A stretch of 64,000 nt of DNA from Megaustenia siamemsis. Taxonomy: Eukaryota > Mollusca > Gastropoda > Stylommatophora > Ariophantidae. Location of the stretch: NCBI GenBank assembly GCA_032433765.1, contig JAVIAB010000046.1, positions 58,907,000 through 58,970,999 of the forward strand. The letters are read 5' to 3'. Below the pieces are notes generated by a model, which saw only the letters and a program-made list of their open reading frames with translations, did not search any database and had not been told where the DNA came from. Both the position numbers and the translations under genes were made by a program. This document shows positions 11,434 to 22,110 of this stretch, piece by piece (within the stretch, counting starts at the first letter, position 1; every line of letters starts with the position of its first letter).

Positions 11434-11730
11434 TTCTGTGTGTCTTACAGCTTCATGCGAATCAAGATAATTCTCCATTCTGTGCTAGTTTCCTTGTCTT
11501 TATCTGCTTTCACATTTTGTCTATTGATTTTACTGTTGTTCTTAAAAGACGGCGTTGTGCTGGCTTGCAGTCTACATCAAATAAACGCCCCATTTCTAGC
11601 TGCTTGTTTGTCTCCTTCTGTCCTTGACCTGTACTCACGTGAGCAGACTGACTGTTTCGCGGTCACAGTGGGTCGGTCAGTCAATAGAGTAGGATCTATT
11701 TATCGTTCTTCTTGGCGATCTTCTCCTATT
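10986..11730. other. Mostly unique sequence with two microsatellites
   Basis: Contains (AAT)n at 11022-11049 and (CT)n at 11390-11428. Short open frames on both strands across 11105-11640 show no recognisable domain and run through the CT tract. No gene is supported. Confidence 0.55.
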
Positions 11731-12905
11731 CCTCCCTTTTACTCTTCTTCTCCTCCCTCACCTCCTACTACTCCTCACCTCCACCTGCTTCTCCTCCCTC
11801 ACCTCCTACTACTCCTCACCTCCACCTGCTTCTCCTCCCTCACCTCCTACTACTCCTCACCTCCACCTGCTTCTCCTCCCTCACCTCCTACTACTCCTCA
11901 CCTCCACCTTCTTCTCCTCCCTCACCTCCTATACTCCTCACCTCCACCTGCTTCTCCTCCCTCACCTCCTCCTACTTCTCCTCCTACTTCTCCTCCCTCA
12001 CCTCCTCCTACTTCTCCTCCCTCACCTCATCCTACTTCTCCTCCCTCACCTCCTCCTACTTCTCCTCCCTCACCTCCACCTGCTTCTCCTCCCTCACCTC
12101 CTCCTACTTCTCCTCCCTCACCTTCACCTGCTTCTCCTCCCTCACCTCCACCTGCTTCTTCTCCCTCACCTCATCCTACTTCTCCTCCCTCACCTCCTCC
12201 TACTTCTCCTCCCTCACCTCCACCTGCTTCTCCTCCCTCACCTCCTCCTACTTCTCCTCCCTCACCTCCACCTGCTTCTCCTCCCTCACCTCCACCTACT
12301 TCTCCTCCCTCACCTCCACCTGCTTCTCATCCCTCACCTCCACCTACTTCTCCTCCCTCACCTCCTCCTACTTCTCCTCCCTCACCTCCACCTGCTTCTC
12401 CTCCCTCACCTCCACCTGCTTCTTCTCCCTCACCTCATCCTACTTCTCCTCCCTCACCTCCTCCTACTTCTCCTCCCTCACCTCCACCTGCTTCTCCTCC
12501 CTCACCTCCTCCTACTTCTCCTCCCTCACCTCCACCTGCTTCTCCTCCCTCACCTCCACCTACTTCTCCTCCCTCACCTCCACCTGCTTCTCATCCCTCA
12601 CCTCCACCTACTTCTCCTCCCTCACCTTCTCCTACTTCTCCTCCCTCACCTCCTCCTACTTCTCCTCCCTCACCTCCTCCTACTTCTCCTCCCTCACCTT
12701 CTCCTACTTCTCCTTCCTCACCTCCTCCTACTTCTCCTCCCTCACCTCCTCCTACTTCTCTTCCCTCACCTCCTCCTACTTCTCCTCCCCCCTCCTCCTA
12801 CTTCTCCTCCCTCCCCTCCTCCTACTTCTCCTCCCCCACCTCCTCCTACTTCTTCTCCCTCACCTCCTCCTACTTCTCCTCCCTCACCTCCTCCTACTTC
12901 TCAGT
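11731..12905. repeat. 24-bp pyrimidine-rich array with 11-unit higher-order repeat
   Basis: Plus-strand unit is of the type TCTCCTCCCTCACCTCC plus CCTACT or ACCTGCT. Rare variants recur at a fixed distance. GCTTCTTCTCCC occurs at 12154 and 12418, and TGCTTCTCATCC at 12321 and 12585; both pairs are 264 bp apart, or 11 units. Long Pro/Ser/Thr frames pass through it only because pyrimidine runs lack stops. A C-homopolymer follows at about 12912-12927. Confidence 0.95.
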
Positions 12906-13165
12906 CTCCGTACCCCCCCCCCCCCCCGGTCTCCTCCTTCTCCAAGCTCAGTGAAACACAACCACCCATATAATCTGCTCTTTACAAACAAAAATATATC
13001 TGGCAGTTAAGATCGGCACCACCCTGCTACCACCAACCATATGTGAAAGCATACGAGATCACTATTTATGAAGACAACGAAGCGACAGTTGTTGTTACCT
13101 TCAAGTTGTAACTCCGCTGTAACAGCAATGATCATTCATTAATTTGTCATTATTATTACATTGTA

Positions 13166-13979
13166 TCTGTGCAACATCATCATCGAGTGCCGTCTCCGCA
13201 TCGAAGGTTGGCTACCATGGAGCGCCATTTCTCTCTGTCTCATGCTTTGATGGTGCAGATTGTCATAGGTTGACTTGTCCATCTTTTGATGTTACTCTAT
13301 ATGTTAGTCTTGGTCTGCCTCTGCCTCTTTTACCTTGTATTTTCCCCTCCAGGATCACTTTTATTAGGCTGCTGTGTCTTTTAACATGCCCCAAACATCG
13401 CATTTGTCTTGTTCTAATTGTGCTTAGTAGTTCTCTTTTCATTTTTGGTTGTTTTAAGACTTCATCGTTTGTTTTCTTTTCCTTCCATCCAATTCTAACT
13501 ATTCTTTTATATTTCCACATTTCAAAGGCTTTAATTCTCTGTTCTGTTTTCTTGTCTAATGTCCATGTTTCTGCACCATACAGTAATATTGAGAAGATGT
13601 CTTCTGCTACCATTTTAGCTCCCAGTGGAGCATAGGTCTTCAACAAACACTTTTCAAATCTTTCTGTTTTTTGCAATTCTTTTAAGATCATTCCATGTCT
13701 TCCTCATCATCTTCATCTCTGCTTCTATCTGTCTTCTCCAAGAATTCCTTGGTCTTCTTCCTCTTTGTCTTTTCCCCTGGGGATTCCAGAAAAGGGCCTG
13801 CTGTGCAATACTCTCAGTTGGCTTCCGTAGTGTGTGTCCCATCCAGCGCCATCGTCTTCACTGTATCTCTTTACCCACTGGTATTTGACTGGTACATTTC
13901 CATAATTCTATATTGAGATGATGTAACATTTTGCTATCCTTTGTTGTAGCCAGGTGTTATTTGTTTTGATGTCTGTGCA
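13166..13979 (-). pseudogene. Non-LTR family A copy, interrupted by a family D insertion
   Basis: Minus strand encodes the C-terminal region of a reverse-transcriptase protein: LLYGAETWTLDKKTEQRI, then CLGHVKRH and GKIQGKRGRGRPRLT. It aligns closely with the better-preserved copy at 42467-43396. The 3' end is at about 13180 with a short CAT-repeat tail. Homology resumes at 13910-13972 after an unrelated 309-bp block, so the copy is split by a later insertion. A short TCTGTGCA repeat at both outer ends (13166, 13972) may be its own target-site duplication. It is 5'-truncated, with no catalytic YADD. Confidence 0.85.
13601..13909 (-). mobile_element. Non-LTR family D, 5'-truncated copy nested in family A
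   Basis: Minus strand encodes GHTLRKPTESIAQQALFWNP, then QGKRQRGRRPRNSWRRQIEA and TWNDLKRIAKNR. This is the C-terminal tail of a non-LTR ORF2 distinct from family A. It ends with a GTTGAAGACCTATGCTCCAC block, also seen at 28080. Flanking 15-bp repeats ATATTGAGAAGATGT (13586-13600) and ATATTGAGATGATGT (13910-13924) match the interrupted family A sequence, with one mismatch, and mark the target-site duplication. Confidence 0.85.
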
Positions 13980-14260
13980 TGTCACGCCATAAGAAGACAC
14001 GCTTACATTGCAACCGATTTGTTTGTTCAACTCGAGCCCAGTGTCAGCCACAAATGTTGGCTTCCCAGTCAACGAGACGACTGGCTGGATGTTTATTTCT
14101 TGTCTTTATCAGGCCAGTGTTTCCTTGATCTCCTTCGGTTGCTCTTGATCTCATGAGTTCCTCACAAGAACGTCTGTTGCAACGAGAAAAGTTAGACTTT
14201 GTGGTCAAATAAATAAAGGACCCAGTCTCAATAGCACAGAGACAGTAGTAGTAGTAACAA
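13980..14260. other. Unique sequence, nothing identified
   Basis: No open frame with recognisable features and no repeat structure seen. Confidence 0.5.
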
Positions 14261-14860
14261 CAAAGAAAACGACATTACCGAAATGCACAATAAAGACAAG
14301 TGGAACAATATTGAAACAAGTAAATGAATTTAAATATCTGGGAACAGTGTTAACTTTAGACGGAAGATGTACATAAGAGGTGAGATGAAGAATGGCTCAG
14401 GCAAAAGCAGCTTTCCAAAAAATGAGGAAGATACTATGCAATCCATTTTTGACAATAGAAACAAGAAAAAGAGTTCTTAAATGTTATGTAGAGCCAATCT
14501 TAACATATGGATGTGAATCATGGACAATACACAGACAAGAAAATCACTGGAGTCTGTAGAAATATGATTTTACAGAAGAATGTTGAGAATACCATGGACA
14601 GCTAAGAAGAGTAATGAAAACGATCTGAAAGAAGCCAAAGCAAAAAGAGAGCTAATTTCCAATATTAGGAAGAAACAATCATCATTTTTTGGTCATGTAA
14701 TGAGAAGGGAACAACTGGAATATATTGTAACAACTGGGAAAATTGAGGGACGAAGAGATAGAGGAAAGCAAAGAGAATCGAAAGTTGTTGAGAGATGGGT
14801 AAATTGATAAAATTCAGAAACATTTCAAAATAAATATCAAGGGACTAAGACATCACTAGC
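14261..14860 (+). pseudogene. Non-LTR family E reverse-transcriptase C-terminal remnant
   Basis: Plus-strand pieces in two frames read NEFKYLGTVLTLDGRC, MAQAKAAFQKMRKILCNPFL, VLKCYVEPILTYGCESWTI, then after a frameshift RIPWTAKK and FFGHVMRREQLEYIVTTGKI. This is the usual order downstream of the catalytic YADD in non-LTR reverse transcriptases (FKYLG, LLYGCESW, GHVMRR blocks). In-frame stops near 14375 and 14560 and at least one frameshift make it non-functional. The remnant at 42060-42455 is the same family (shared GHVM and VTTG.I.G.. blocks). Confidence 0.85.
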
Positions 14861-15775
14861 CTACAGGTCAACAAAACTGGACTATTGTCATGTGTAGTGT
14901 CGTCAGTGTGTTCCACTTGAACAGAGTATCTCACGAACTATTGAAGTGACGTTTCCTCATGACACCTTCAGTCATAAACAGAGCAACAATTCTGTGGTGA
15001 CAACTAATATGCCACAGTTTGACTAAAACAAACAGCCGTGTTTGAAATTTAGTAAAAAAAAAAAATAAATAAATATATGCAGCTGCTGACGTAATAACAA
15101 TCATGGTTATACATACTACAAACTACATTTCATTTCTATTACTTTCTTTCACTACTACATTCTAATGCTTGACCCCTGGAGTAGCAGGCACTTGACTGCA
15201 TATTTGGCAGTCAGTCTGTCTCCAAAGTTGAAATCTGACTGATCTGAAGTGACCGACCGATGTGAGTTCTGTCAGTACAAGGGGAGGTCATTAATGCCCT
15301 CTCGGTTTGTTTTGTAGAGGGGAGGTAATTATGACTTCTCATATTTGGCATCAGAAACATTTGATTCGCCATTTTCTTCTGTCAAACCTGACATGACACG
15401 AGGTCTGTCCAAGATGGAGTGATAGTCGGAAGTCACGAACGCAAATTTACAGCTCGCGCCAGTTAGGCCGGGACTGGCAACGACACCAGTCGGAGAGATT
15501 ACATGAAATGAAAAGGTCACTGCAGTTTATCATTCATGCTTTAGTTCAATTCTTAACTACTCTTTCTATTCAGTTACCATTGAGCTATGTTGAAAACACT
15601 GGTAGATTTATCTTCTTATTTTCTTTGTATTTTTTTTATATCTGTGGGTGTCTACGGGGATACAAGGTTATTGCTTTTCCCTTTTCTGACAGCTTTAGTC
15701 CTTGGCACTTGATGATGGTGTATATTTCTCTGATGTTGTCACTCCAACGTGGTGAGGGTTAGCCTCTGTGCCTTT
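14861..15775. other. Unique sequence, no supported gene
   Basis: Short frames at 15329-15520 (minus) and 15508-15762 (plus) are not recognisable. The plus-strand one is hydrophobic (Phe, Leu, Tyr-rich), but this follows from T-rich DNA. An A-run sits near 15053. Confidence 0.45.
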
Positions 15776-16203
15776 CTCTGTTTTCTGTACCCCTATCTCT
15801 CTTCTGTGCCCCTCTCTGACGTATGTGCCCCTATCTCTCTTCTGTACCCCTCTCTGACGTATGTGCCCCTATCTCTCTTCTGTGCCCCTCTCTGACGTAT
15901 GTGCCACTATCTCTCTTCTGTGCCCCTCTCTGACGTATGTACCCCTATCTCTCTTCGGTGCCCCTCTCTGGCGTATGTGCCCCTCTCTGACGTATGTACC
16001 CCTCTCTGACGTATGTGCCCCTATCTCTCTTCTGTGCCCGTCTCTGACGTATGTGCCCCTATCTCTCTTCTGTGCCCCTCTCTGACGTATGTGCCCCTCT
16101 CTGACGTATGTGCCCCTATCTCTCTTCTGTGCCCCTCTCTGACGTATGTGCCCCTATCTCTCTTCTGTGCCCCTCTCTGACGTATGTGCCCCTCTCTGTC
16201 CTT
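15776..16203. repeat. 38/19-bp tandem array
   Basis: Main unit of 38 bp is CTGACGTATGTGCCCCTATC plus TCTCTTCTGTGCCCCTCT. Half units of 19 bp (CTGACGTATGTGCCCCTCT) are interspersed singly or in pairs. The two halves are related, so the 38-mer arose from a 19-mer dimer. Confidence 0.93.
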
Positions 16204-16205
16204 GT

Positions 16206-16712
16206 GTGACTCATTAATGTCAACCTGTTTATGACTCATTGATATCGACATATTTATGACTCATTAATGTCAACCTGTTTATGACTCATTGATATCGACA
16301 TATTTATGACTCATTAATGTCAACCTGTTTATGACTCATTGATATCGACATATTTATGACTCATTAATGTCAACCTGTTTATGACTCATTGATATCGACA
16401 TATTTATGACTCATTAATGTCAACCTGTTTATGACTCATTGATATCAACATATTTATGACTCATTGATGTCACCCTGTTTATGACTCATTAATGTCAACC
16501 TGTTTATGACTCATTGATATCAACATATTTATGACTCATTGATGCCAACCTCTTTATGACTCATTGATATCAACCTGTTTATGACTCATTGATATCAACC
16601 TCTTTATGACTCATTGATATCAACCTGTTTATGACTCATTGATATCAACCTGTTTATGACTCATTGATATCAACCTGTTTATGACTCATTGATATCAACC
16701 TGTTTATGACTC
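16206..16712. repeat. 25-bp array with a perfect TGACTCA in every unit
   Basis: TGACTCA recurs in exact 25-bp register from 16207 to 16707, giving 21 copies with no change in the heptamer. On the left, units alternate between a GTCAACCTG type and a GATATCGACATA type, making a 50-bp dimer. On the right, units are nearly all the GATATCAACCTG type. TGACTCA is the consensus for AP-1/bZIP proteins; any regulatory role is untested. Confidence 0.95.
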
Positions 16713-17744
16713 ACGAATGCCACGTTTAATGTTGAGTGTATGAAAGCTGCTCATCAAATTACCACATTTGTAGACGACTGGATATTTCAGACAAAAAAAA
16801 CAAACAAAGCAATCCCATAGGAGACAGGCTCAAACTCCTGAACATCAACATCTGCTCACCAAAATGTCGTCACCACGACAAAGTTCACAAAAAAATGAAC
16901 ATACTTTTGACTTCCACATTTAGTTCCCTGTAATGGTGGCTGTTACTGATATAGAAGACCCAGTATTGTGGGCCTCTGGGCTGGACTAGTAGTTTCCCAG
17001 CATAGCCTGGGATAGATGAACTTCAACGTTTCCAGTAAGAGCCGGGAATGTCAAGAAAGCCATTACGACCCGCCACATCAATGAGTCAAAGGGCAACCTG
17101 TCCGCATCAAGTCGTGGCAATCCGTTAACAACAACAACCTTCCACATTTACATTTCAGTGATGAGAGGAGATATCATTAGTAGTTTTTTTGTTGGCCTCT
17201 CTTGCGGTTGTATTTCCTAGCTTTTCTAATATCCCATCAGTCCATCTTTCTTCGTGAACATAACAAGAGAACTAAAGTATCATTGTCAAACAGCGTGAAT
17301 GAACCTGGAGTTCAGGACACACACACACGACGATGTTCACCAAGAAATGAACACGACCTGACAGCCGTGTCAGCCATTGTGACCTACATGTTCTCCGCAA
17401 GCAATTTCACCGGAAGTAATTAATTAACTGCGCGGTAAGCTTCGACCCTAACATCCATGTATCGTGCCCCGTAATGTATTTGATGAAACCTGACACCTTT
17501 GCGCTGCCAGGAGTGCTCAATCTAAGGGGGGTAATCGAGCAAGCAGTCTCAACCAGGGCGGTTTACAATTTCCTATTATCTTAATGAGTGACGTCCCGTT
17601 GAACACGACCCCTGGGTTTGTAGTATATGTTATCACACGTGTCAAAGGTCATGTTAAACGATGTCAGGAACCCTAACTAGAGCTATCTGAGAAAACGTCT
17701 AGACGTCATATCCGGTAAGAGATTCATTCATCGGAACCATTATC
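16713..17744. other. Unique sequence, no supported gene
   Basis: About 1 kb with no internal repetition. Short plus-strand frames (16736-16933 and 17202-17423) are unrecognisable. I see no splice-bounded exon or domain. Confidence 0.45.
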
Positions 17745-17762
17745 GTCGATCTCGTCACCGTC

Positions 17763-18170
17763 ATTCAGTGCCGTCTCCACATCGAAGACTGGCTATCATG
17801 GACCGCCATTCAGTGCCGTATCTACATCGAAGACTGGCTATCATGGACCGCCATTCAGTGCCGTATCTACATCGAAGACTGGCTATCATGGACCGCCATT
17901 CAGTGCCGTATCTACATCGAAGCCTGGCTATCATGGACCGCCATTCAGTGCCGTATCTACATCGAAGACTGGCTATCATGGACCGCCATTCAGTGCCGTC
18001 TCCACATCGAAGCCTGGCTATCATGGACCGCCATTCAGTGCCGTATCTACATCGAAGACTGGCTATCATGGACCGCCATTCAGTGCCGTCTCCACATCGA
18101 AGACTGGCTATCATTGACCGCCATTCAGTGCCGTATCTACATCGAAGACTGGCTATCATTGACCGCCATT
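17763..18170. repeat. 45-bp array made from the 3' end of non-LTR family A
   Basis: Nine 45-bp units. The minus strand of each translates as TEWRSMIASLRCRYG or TEWRSMIASLRCGDG. Family A elsewhere ends EEWRYMVANLRCGDGT (42467-43396), so the unit is the last 15 codons of the retrotransposon. The array is continuous with the family A copy at 18171-18450. Open frames on both strands result from the multiple-of-three period. Confidence 0.95.
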
Positions 18171-18450
18171 CCGCTGTCTCTTGCTTTGATGGTGCAGGTT
18201 GTCATAGGCTGACTTGTCCATCTTTTGATGTTACTCGTCCATGTTAGTCTTGGTCCGCCTCTTTCTCTTTTACCCTGTAGTTTTCCCCTCCAAGACTACA
18301 TTTATTAGGCTGTTGCGTCTGTTAACATGCCCCCACAATCTCATGTGTCTTGTTTGAATTGTCTTTAGTTGCTGTATTTCGATTTTTAAGTATTTCAAAA
18401 CTTCATCCTTTGTTTTCTTTTCTTTTCACCAAATTCTACCTATTGTTAAC
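18171..18450 (-). pseudogene. Non-LTR family A copy, C-terminal part
   Basis: Minus strand matches the family A 3' region, including the segments corresponding to the CTIKAR, GRGRPRL and GHVKRH blocks, with frame-breaking changes. It is 5'-truncated at about 18450. Its 3' end is replaced by the tandem expansion at 17763-18170. Confidence 0.8.
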
Positions 18451-18547
18451 TCTTCGTCACAAGCTTCCGTCATATAGAATCACTAGCATATATCTCAGAT
18501 GTGCTCATATCTTCTCTGGCACATTTTAAAATGAAGAGTTTCTCTTG

Positions 18548-20530
18548 TGTCTCAATGTACCAACATCACTACCGTGATAGAGAAGTTGTCCTCAATGTAC
18601 CAACATCACTACCGTGACAGAGAAGTTGTCCTCAATGTACCAATATCACTACCGTGACAGAGAAGTTGTCCTCAATGTACCAATACCACTACCGTGACAG
18701 AGAAGTTGTCCTTAATGTACCAATATCACTACCGTGACAGAGAAGTTGTCCTTAATGTACCAATATCACTACCGTGACAGAGAAGTTGTCCTTAATGTAC
18801 CAATACCACTACCGTGACAGAGAAGTTGTCCTTAATGTACCAATATCACTACCGTGACAGAGAAGTTGTCCTTAATGTACCAATATCACTACCGTGACAG
18901 AGAAGTTGTCCTTAATGTACCAATATCACTACCGTGACAGAGAAGTTGTCCTTAATGTACCAATATCACTACCGTGACAGAGAAGTTGTCCTTAATGTAC
19001 CAATATCACTACCGTGACAGAGAAGTTGTCCTTAATGTACCAATATCACTACCGTGACAGAGAAGTTGTCCTCAATGTACCAACATCACTACCGTGATAG
19101 AGAAGTTGTCCTCAATGTACCAATATCACTACCGTGACAGAGAAGTTGTCCTCAATGTACCAATATCACTACCGTGACAGAGAAGTTGTCCTCAATGTAC
19201 CAATATCACTACCGTGACAGAGAAGTTGTCCTCAATGTACCAATATCACTACCGTGACAGAGAAGTTGTCCTCAATGTACCAATACCACTACCGTGACAG
19301 AGAAGTTGTCCTCAATGTACCAATACCACTACCGTGACAGAGAAGTTGTCCTCAATGTACCAATATCACTACCGTGACAGAGAAGTTGTCCTCAATGTAC
19401 CAATACCACTACCGTGACAGAGAAGTTGTCCTCAATGTACCAATATCACTACCGTGACAGAGAAGTTGTCCTCAATGTACCAATATCACTACCGTGACAG
19501 AGAAGTTGTCCTCAATGTACCAATATCACTACCGTGACAGAGAAGTTGTCCTCAATGTACCAATCCACTACCGTGACAGAGAAGTTGTCCTCAATGTACC
19601 AATATCACTACCGTGACAGAGAAGTTTGTCCTCAACCGTACAGAGAAGTTGTCCTCAATGTATTCACTACCGTGACAGAGAAGTTGTCCTCAATGTACCA
19701 ATATCACTACCGTGACAGAGAAGTTGTCCTCAATGTACCAATATCACTACCGGGACAGAGAAGTTGTCCTCAATGTACCAATATCACTACCGGGACAGAG
19801 AAGTTGTCCTCAATGTACCAATATCACTACCGGGACAGAGAAGTTGTCCTCAATGTACCAATATCACTACCGTGACAGAGAAGTTGTCCTCAATGTACCA
19901 ATATCACTACTGTGACAGAGAAGATGTCCTCAATGTACCAATACCACTACCGTGACAGAGAAGTTGTCCTCAATGTACCAATACCACTACCGTGACAGAG
20001 AAGTTGTCCTCAATGTACCAATATCACTACCGTGACAGAGAAGTTGTCCTCAATGTACAAATATCACTCCTGTGACAGAGAAGTTGTCCTCAATGTACAA
20101 ACATCACTCCTGTGACAGAGAAGTTATCCTCAATGTACAAACATCACTCCCGTGACAGAGAAGTTGTCCTCAATGTACCAACATCACTACCGTGACAGAG
20201 AAGTTGTCCTCAATGTACCAATATCACTACCGTGACAGAGAAGTTGTCCTCAATGTACCAATATCACTACCGTGACAGAGAAGTTGTCCTCAATGTACCA
20301 ATACCACTACCGTGACAGAGAAGTTGTCCTCAATGTACCAATATCACTACCGTGACAGAGAAGTTGTCCTCAATGTACCAATATCACTACCGTGACAGAG
20401 AAGTTGTCCTCAATGTACCAATATCACTACCGTGACAGAGAAGTTGTCCTCAATGTACCAATACCACTACCGTGACAGAGAAGTTGTCCTCAATGTACAA
20501 ACATCACTCCCGTGACAGAGAAGTTGTCCG
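18548..20530. repeat. 40-bp tandem array, about 50 copies
   Basis: Unit carries CACTACCGTGACAGAGAAGT, then TGTCCTCAATGTACCAATAT. Variants are CCTTAAT versus CCTCAAT, ATATCAC/ATACCAC/ACATCAC, CGGGACAG and CCTGTGACAG. Blocks of CCTTAAT units (18700-19060) lie inside CCTCAAT units, and CGGGACAG appears in three consecutive units (~19750-19830), showing local block amplification. One disordered junction lies at about 19620-19670. Confidence 0.96.
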
Positions 20531-20795
20531 TACAGCTGGGGTCAATGCTTCCAGCAACCCATATCTGAATCCATAGATCGCCGAACAGCAGAGCTGATCA
20601 AGCAAGACTCTCCTCCGCCTACCAGCAGTGCCCCTGGAGACATGCTATCCAGTCTGGCCAATAGAGAAGGGCTCGAAGAGGGAAGACAACTCGGTATTGA
20701 AACCTGCTGCAGCCGGAAGTGTTGGCCAACAAGACGCTAGTAAACCATTACACATCTACGACTACTTAACGCCCTTTTAGGCTCGTCTAGCGGCG
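20531..20795 (+). mobile_element. Dispersed repeat module G, copy 1
   Basis: Shares TAGTCTGGCCA, GAAGAGGGAAGACAAC, CCGGAAGTGTTGG and CTACTTAACGCCCTTTTAGG with copies at 25860-26130 and, in part, 25450-25640 and 28340-28430. It probably represents the 3' end of a retroelement, but no coding domain is visible so its class is unknown. It runs directly into the 9-bp array. Confidence 0.6.
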
Positions 20796-21462
20796 AAGAT
20801 GTCATAGATGTCAAAGATGTCAAAGATGTCATAGATGTCAAAGATGTCATAGATGTCAAAGATGTCAAAGATGTCATAGATGTCATAGATGTCAAAGATG
20901 TCAAAGATGTCATAGATGTCAAAGATGTCATAGATGTCATAGATGTCAAAGATGTCAAAGATGTCATAGATGTCATAGATGTCATAGATGTCAAAGATGT
21001 CATAGATGTCAAAGATGTCAAAGATGTCAAAGATGTCAAAGATGTCAAAGATGTCATAGATGTCAAAGATGTCAAAGATGTCAAAGATGTCAAAGATGTC
21101 AAAGATGTCATAGATGTCATAGATGTCAAAGATGTCAAAGATGTCATAGATGTCAAAGATGTCAAAGATGTCATAGATGTCAAAGATGTCATAGATGTCA
21201 AAGATGTCATAGATGTCATAGATGTCAAAGATGTCAAAGATGTCATAGATGTCAAAGAAGTCAAAGATGTCATAGATGTCAAAGATGTCATAGATGTCAT
21301 AGATGTCAAAGATGTCAAAGATGTCAAAGATGTCATAGATGTCATAGATGTCATAGATGTCAAAGATGTCATAGATGTCAAAGATGTCAAAGATGTCATA
21401 GATGTCAAAGATGTCATAGATGTCAAAGATGTCATAGATGTCATAGATGTCATAGATGTCAT
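20796..21462. repeat. 9-bp array, GATGTCAAA and GATGTCATA
   Basis: About 74 nonamers, two types mixed in irregular order. It begins at the end of module G (GGCGAAGATG), whose other copy ends GGCGGATGATGAAG, so the array probably grew from that tail. A stop-free minus-strand frame (Met-Thr-Ser/Leu-Thr-Ser) is an artefact of the 9-bp period. Confidence 0.95.
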
Positions 21463-21590
21463 AGAGAGAACTAGAGAGAGATCAAGCACATCTGGCACTA
21501 GGACCAGTGACGGAACATGTTAGTCAGAAATTAACAAAAGAACAGGAATGGCTAAAGAGCAATGTCAACAAGAAACTAGACTCACATCAA

Positions 21591-22110
21591 AGCTAATATT
21601 ATCTGAACTAAAACTAAGAATTGTACAATTGTATATTTACTCAACATTGAGTTATTTGCGGGTCATCATCATTGCACTCCGAACATGTCCATAGGTGCTC
21701 AGATCCCCTCCTCATCAATTCCCTCAGTGTCCAGCGACTGACGACTCCAGTTCTATGTTGGTTGATAAGTCTTCTTACACGGCCACCAAGTTTCTCATTT
21801 CTGGCCGTGCCCAACTTAACTCCCATTTCCATCATCCGAAGAAGTGACGTGGATCTGTGTTTGTCGAAGTCCTGTGCTCTTCCCACATCTCGGAGGGCAT
21901 TGATGATGTCCGCCCGATCCATCGGTTGCCCGTCCTCAACGACAGCGCAGCTAGCCAACCTGTCCGCCCTTTCATTTCCACGTACTCCCGCATGTCCAGG
22001 GACATAGACAAAGGTGACCTTACGTATTTTGGATTTCTGCAATGACTCTACCCATTGCATGCGTACAGAGCCCACCTACACTTTTTTAATCATGCTCATC
22101 GAATCACTCA
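21591..22110 (-). pseudogene. RNase H domain remnant of a non-LTR retrotransposon
   Basis: Minus strand encodes SDSMSMIKKV, an in-frame TAG at 22076-22078, then VGSVRMQWVESLQKSKI, VTFVYVPGHAGVRGNERADR and a tail ending WTCSECNDDDPQITQC. TDS/SDS carries one conserved acidic residue of RNase H. HAGVRGNERADRLA is the diagnostic C-terminal block holding the conserved His and the last Asp. The domain is 5'-truncated (first acidic residues absent) and carries a nonsense codon, so it is dead. The ~130 residues after the RNase H core resemble the C-terminal extension ending in a Cys-rich cluster in some non-LTR elements. A second copy lies at 30660-31045. Confidence 0.88.

Noticed and set aside
11368..12954. 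Proline/serine/threonine-rich 528-codon frame resembling a mucin or extensin
   Set aside because: Entirely the 24-bp pyrimidine array. A second frame is equally open, and upstream it crosses a CT microsatellite.
13263..13691. Single 142-codon reverse-transcriptase gene on the minus strand
   Set aside because: The frame is a chance fusion of a nested family D end and the family A sequence it interrupts.
20737..21498. Met-Thr-Ser-repeat protein of 253 residues
   Set aside because: Shadow of the 9-bp array.
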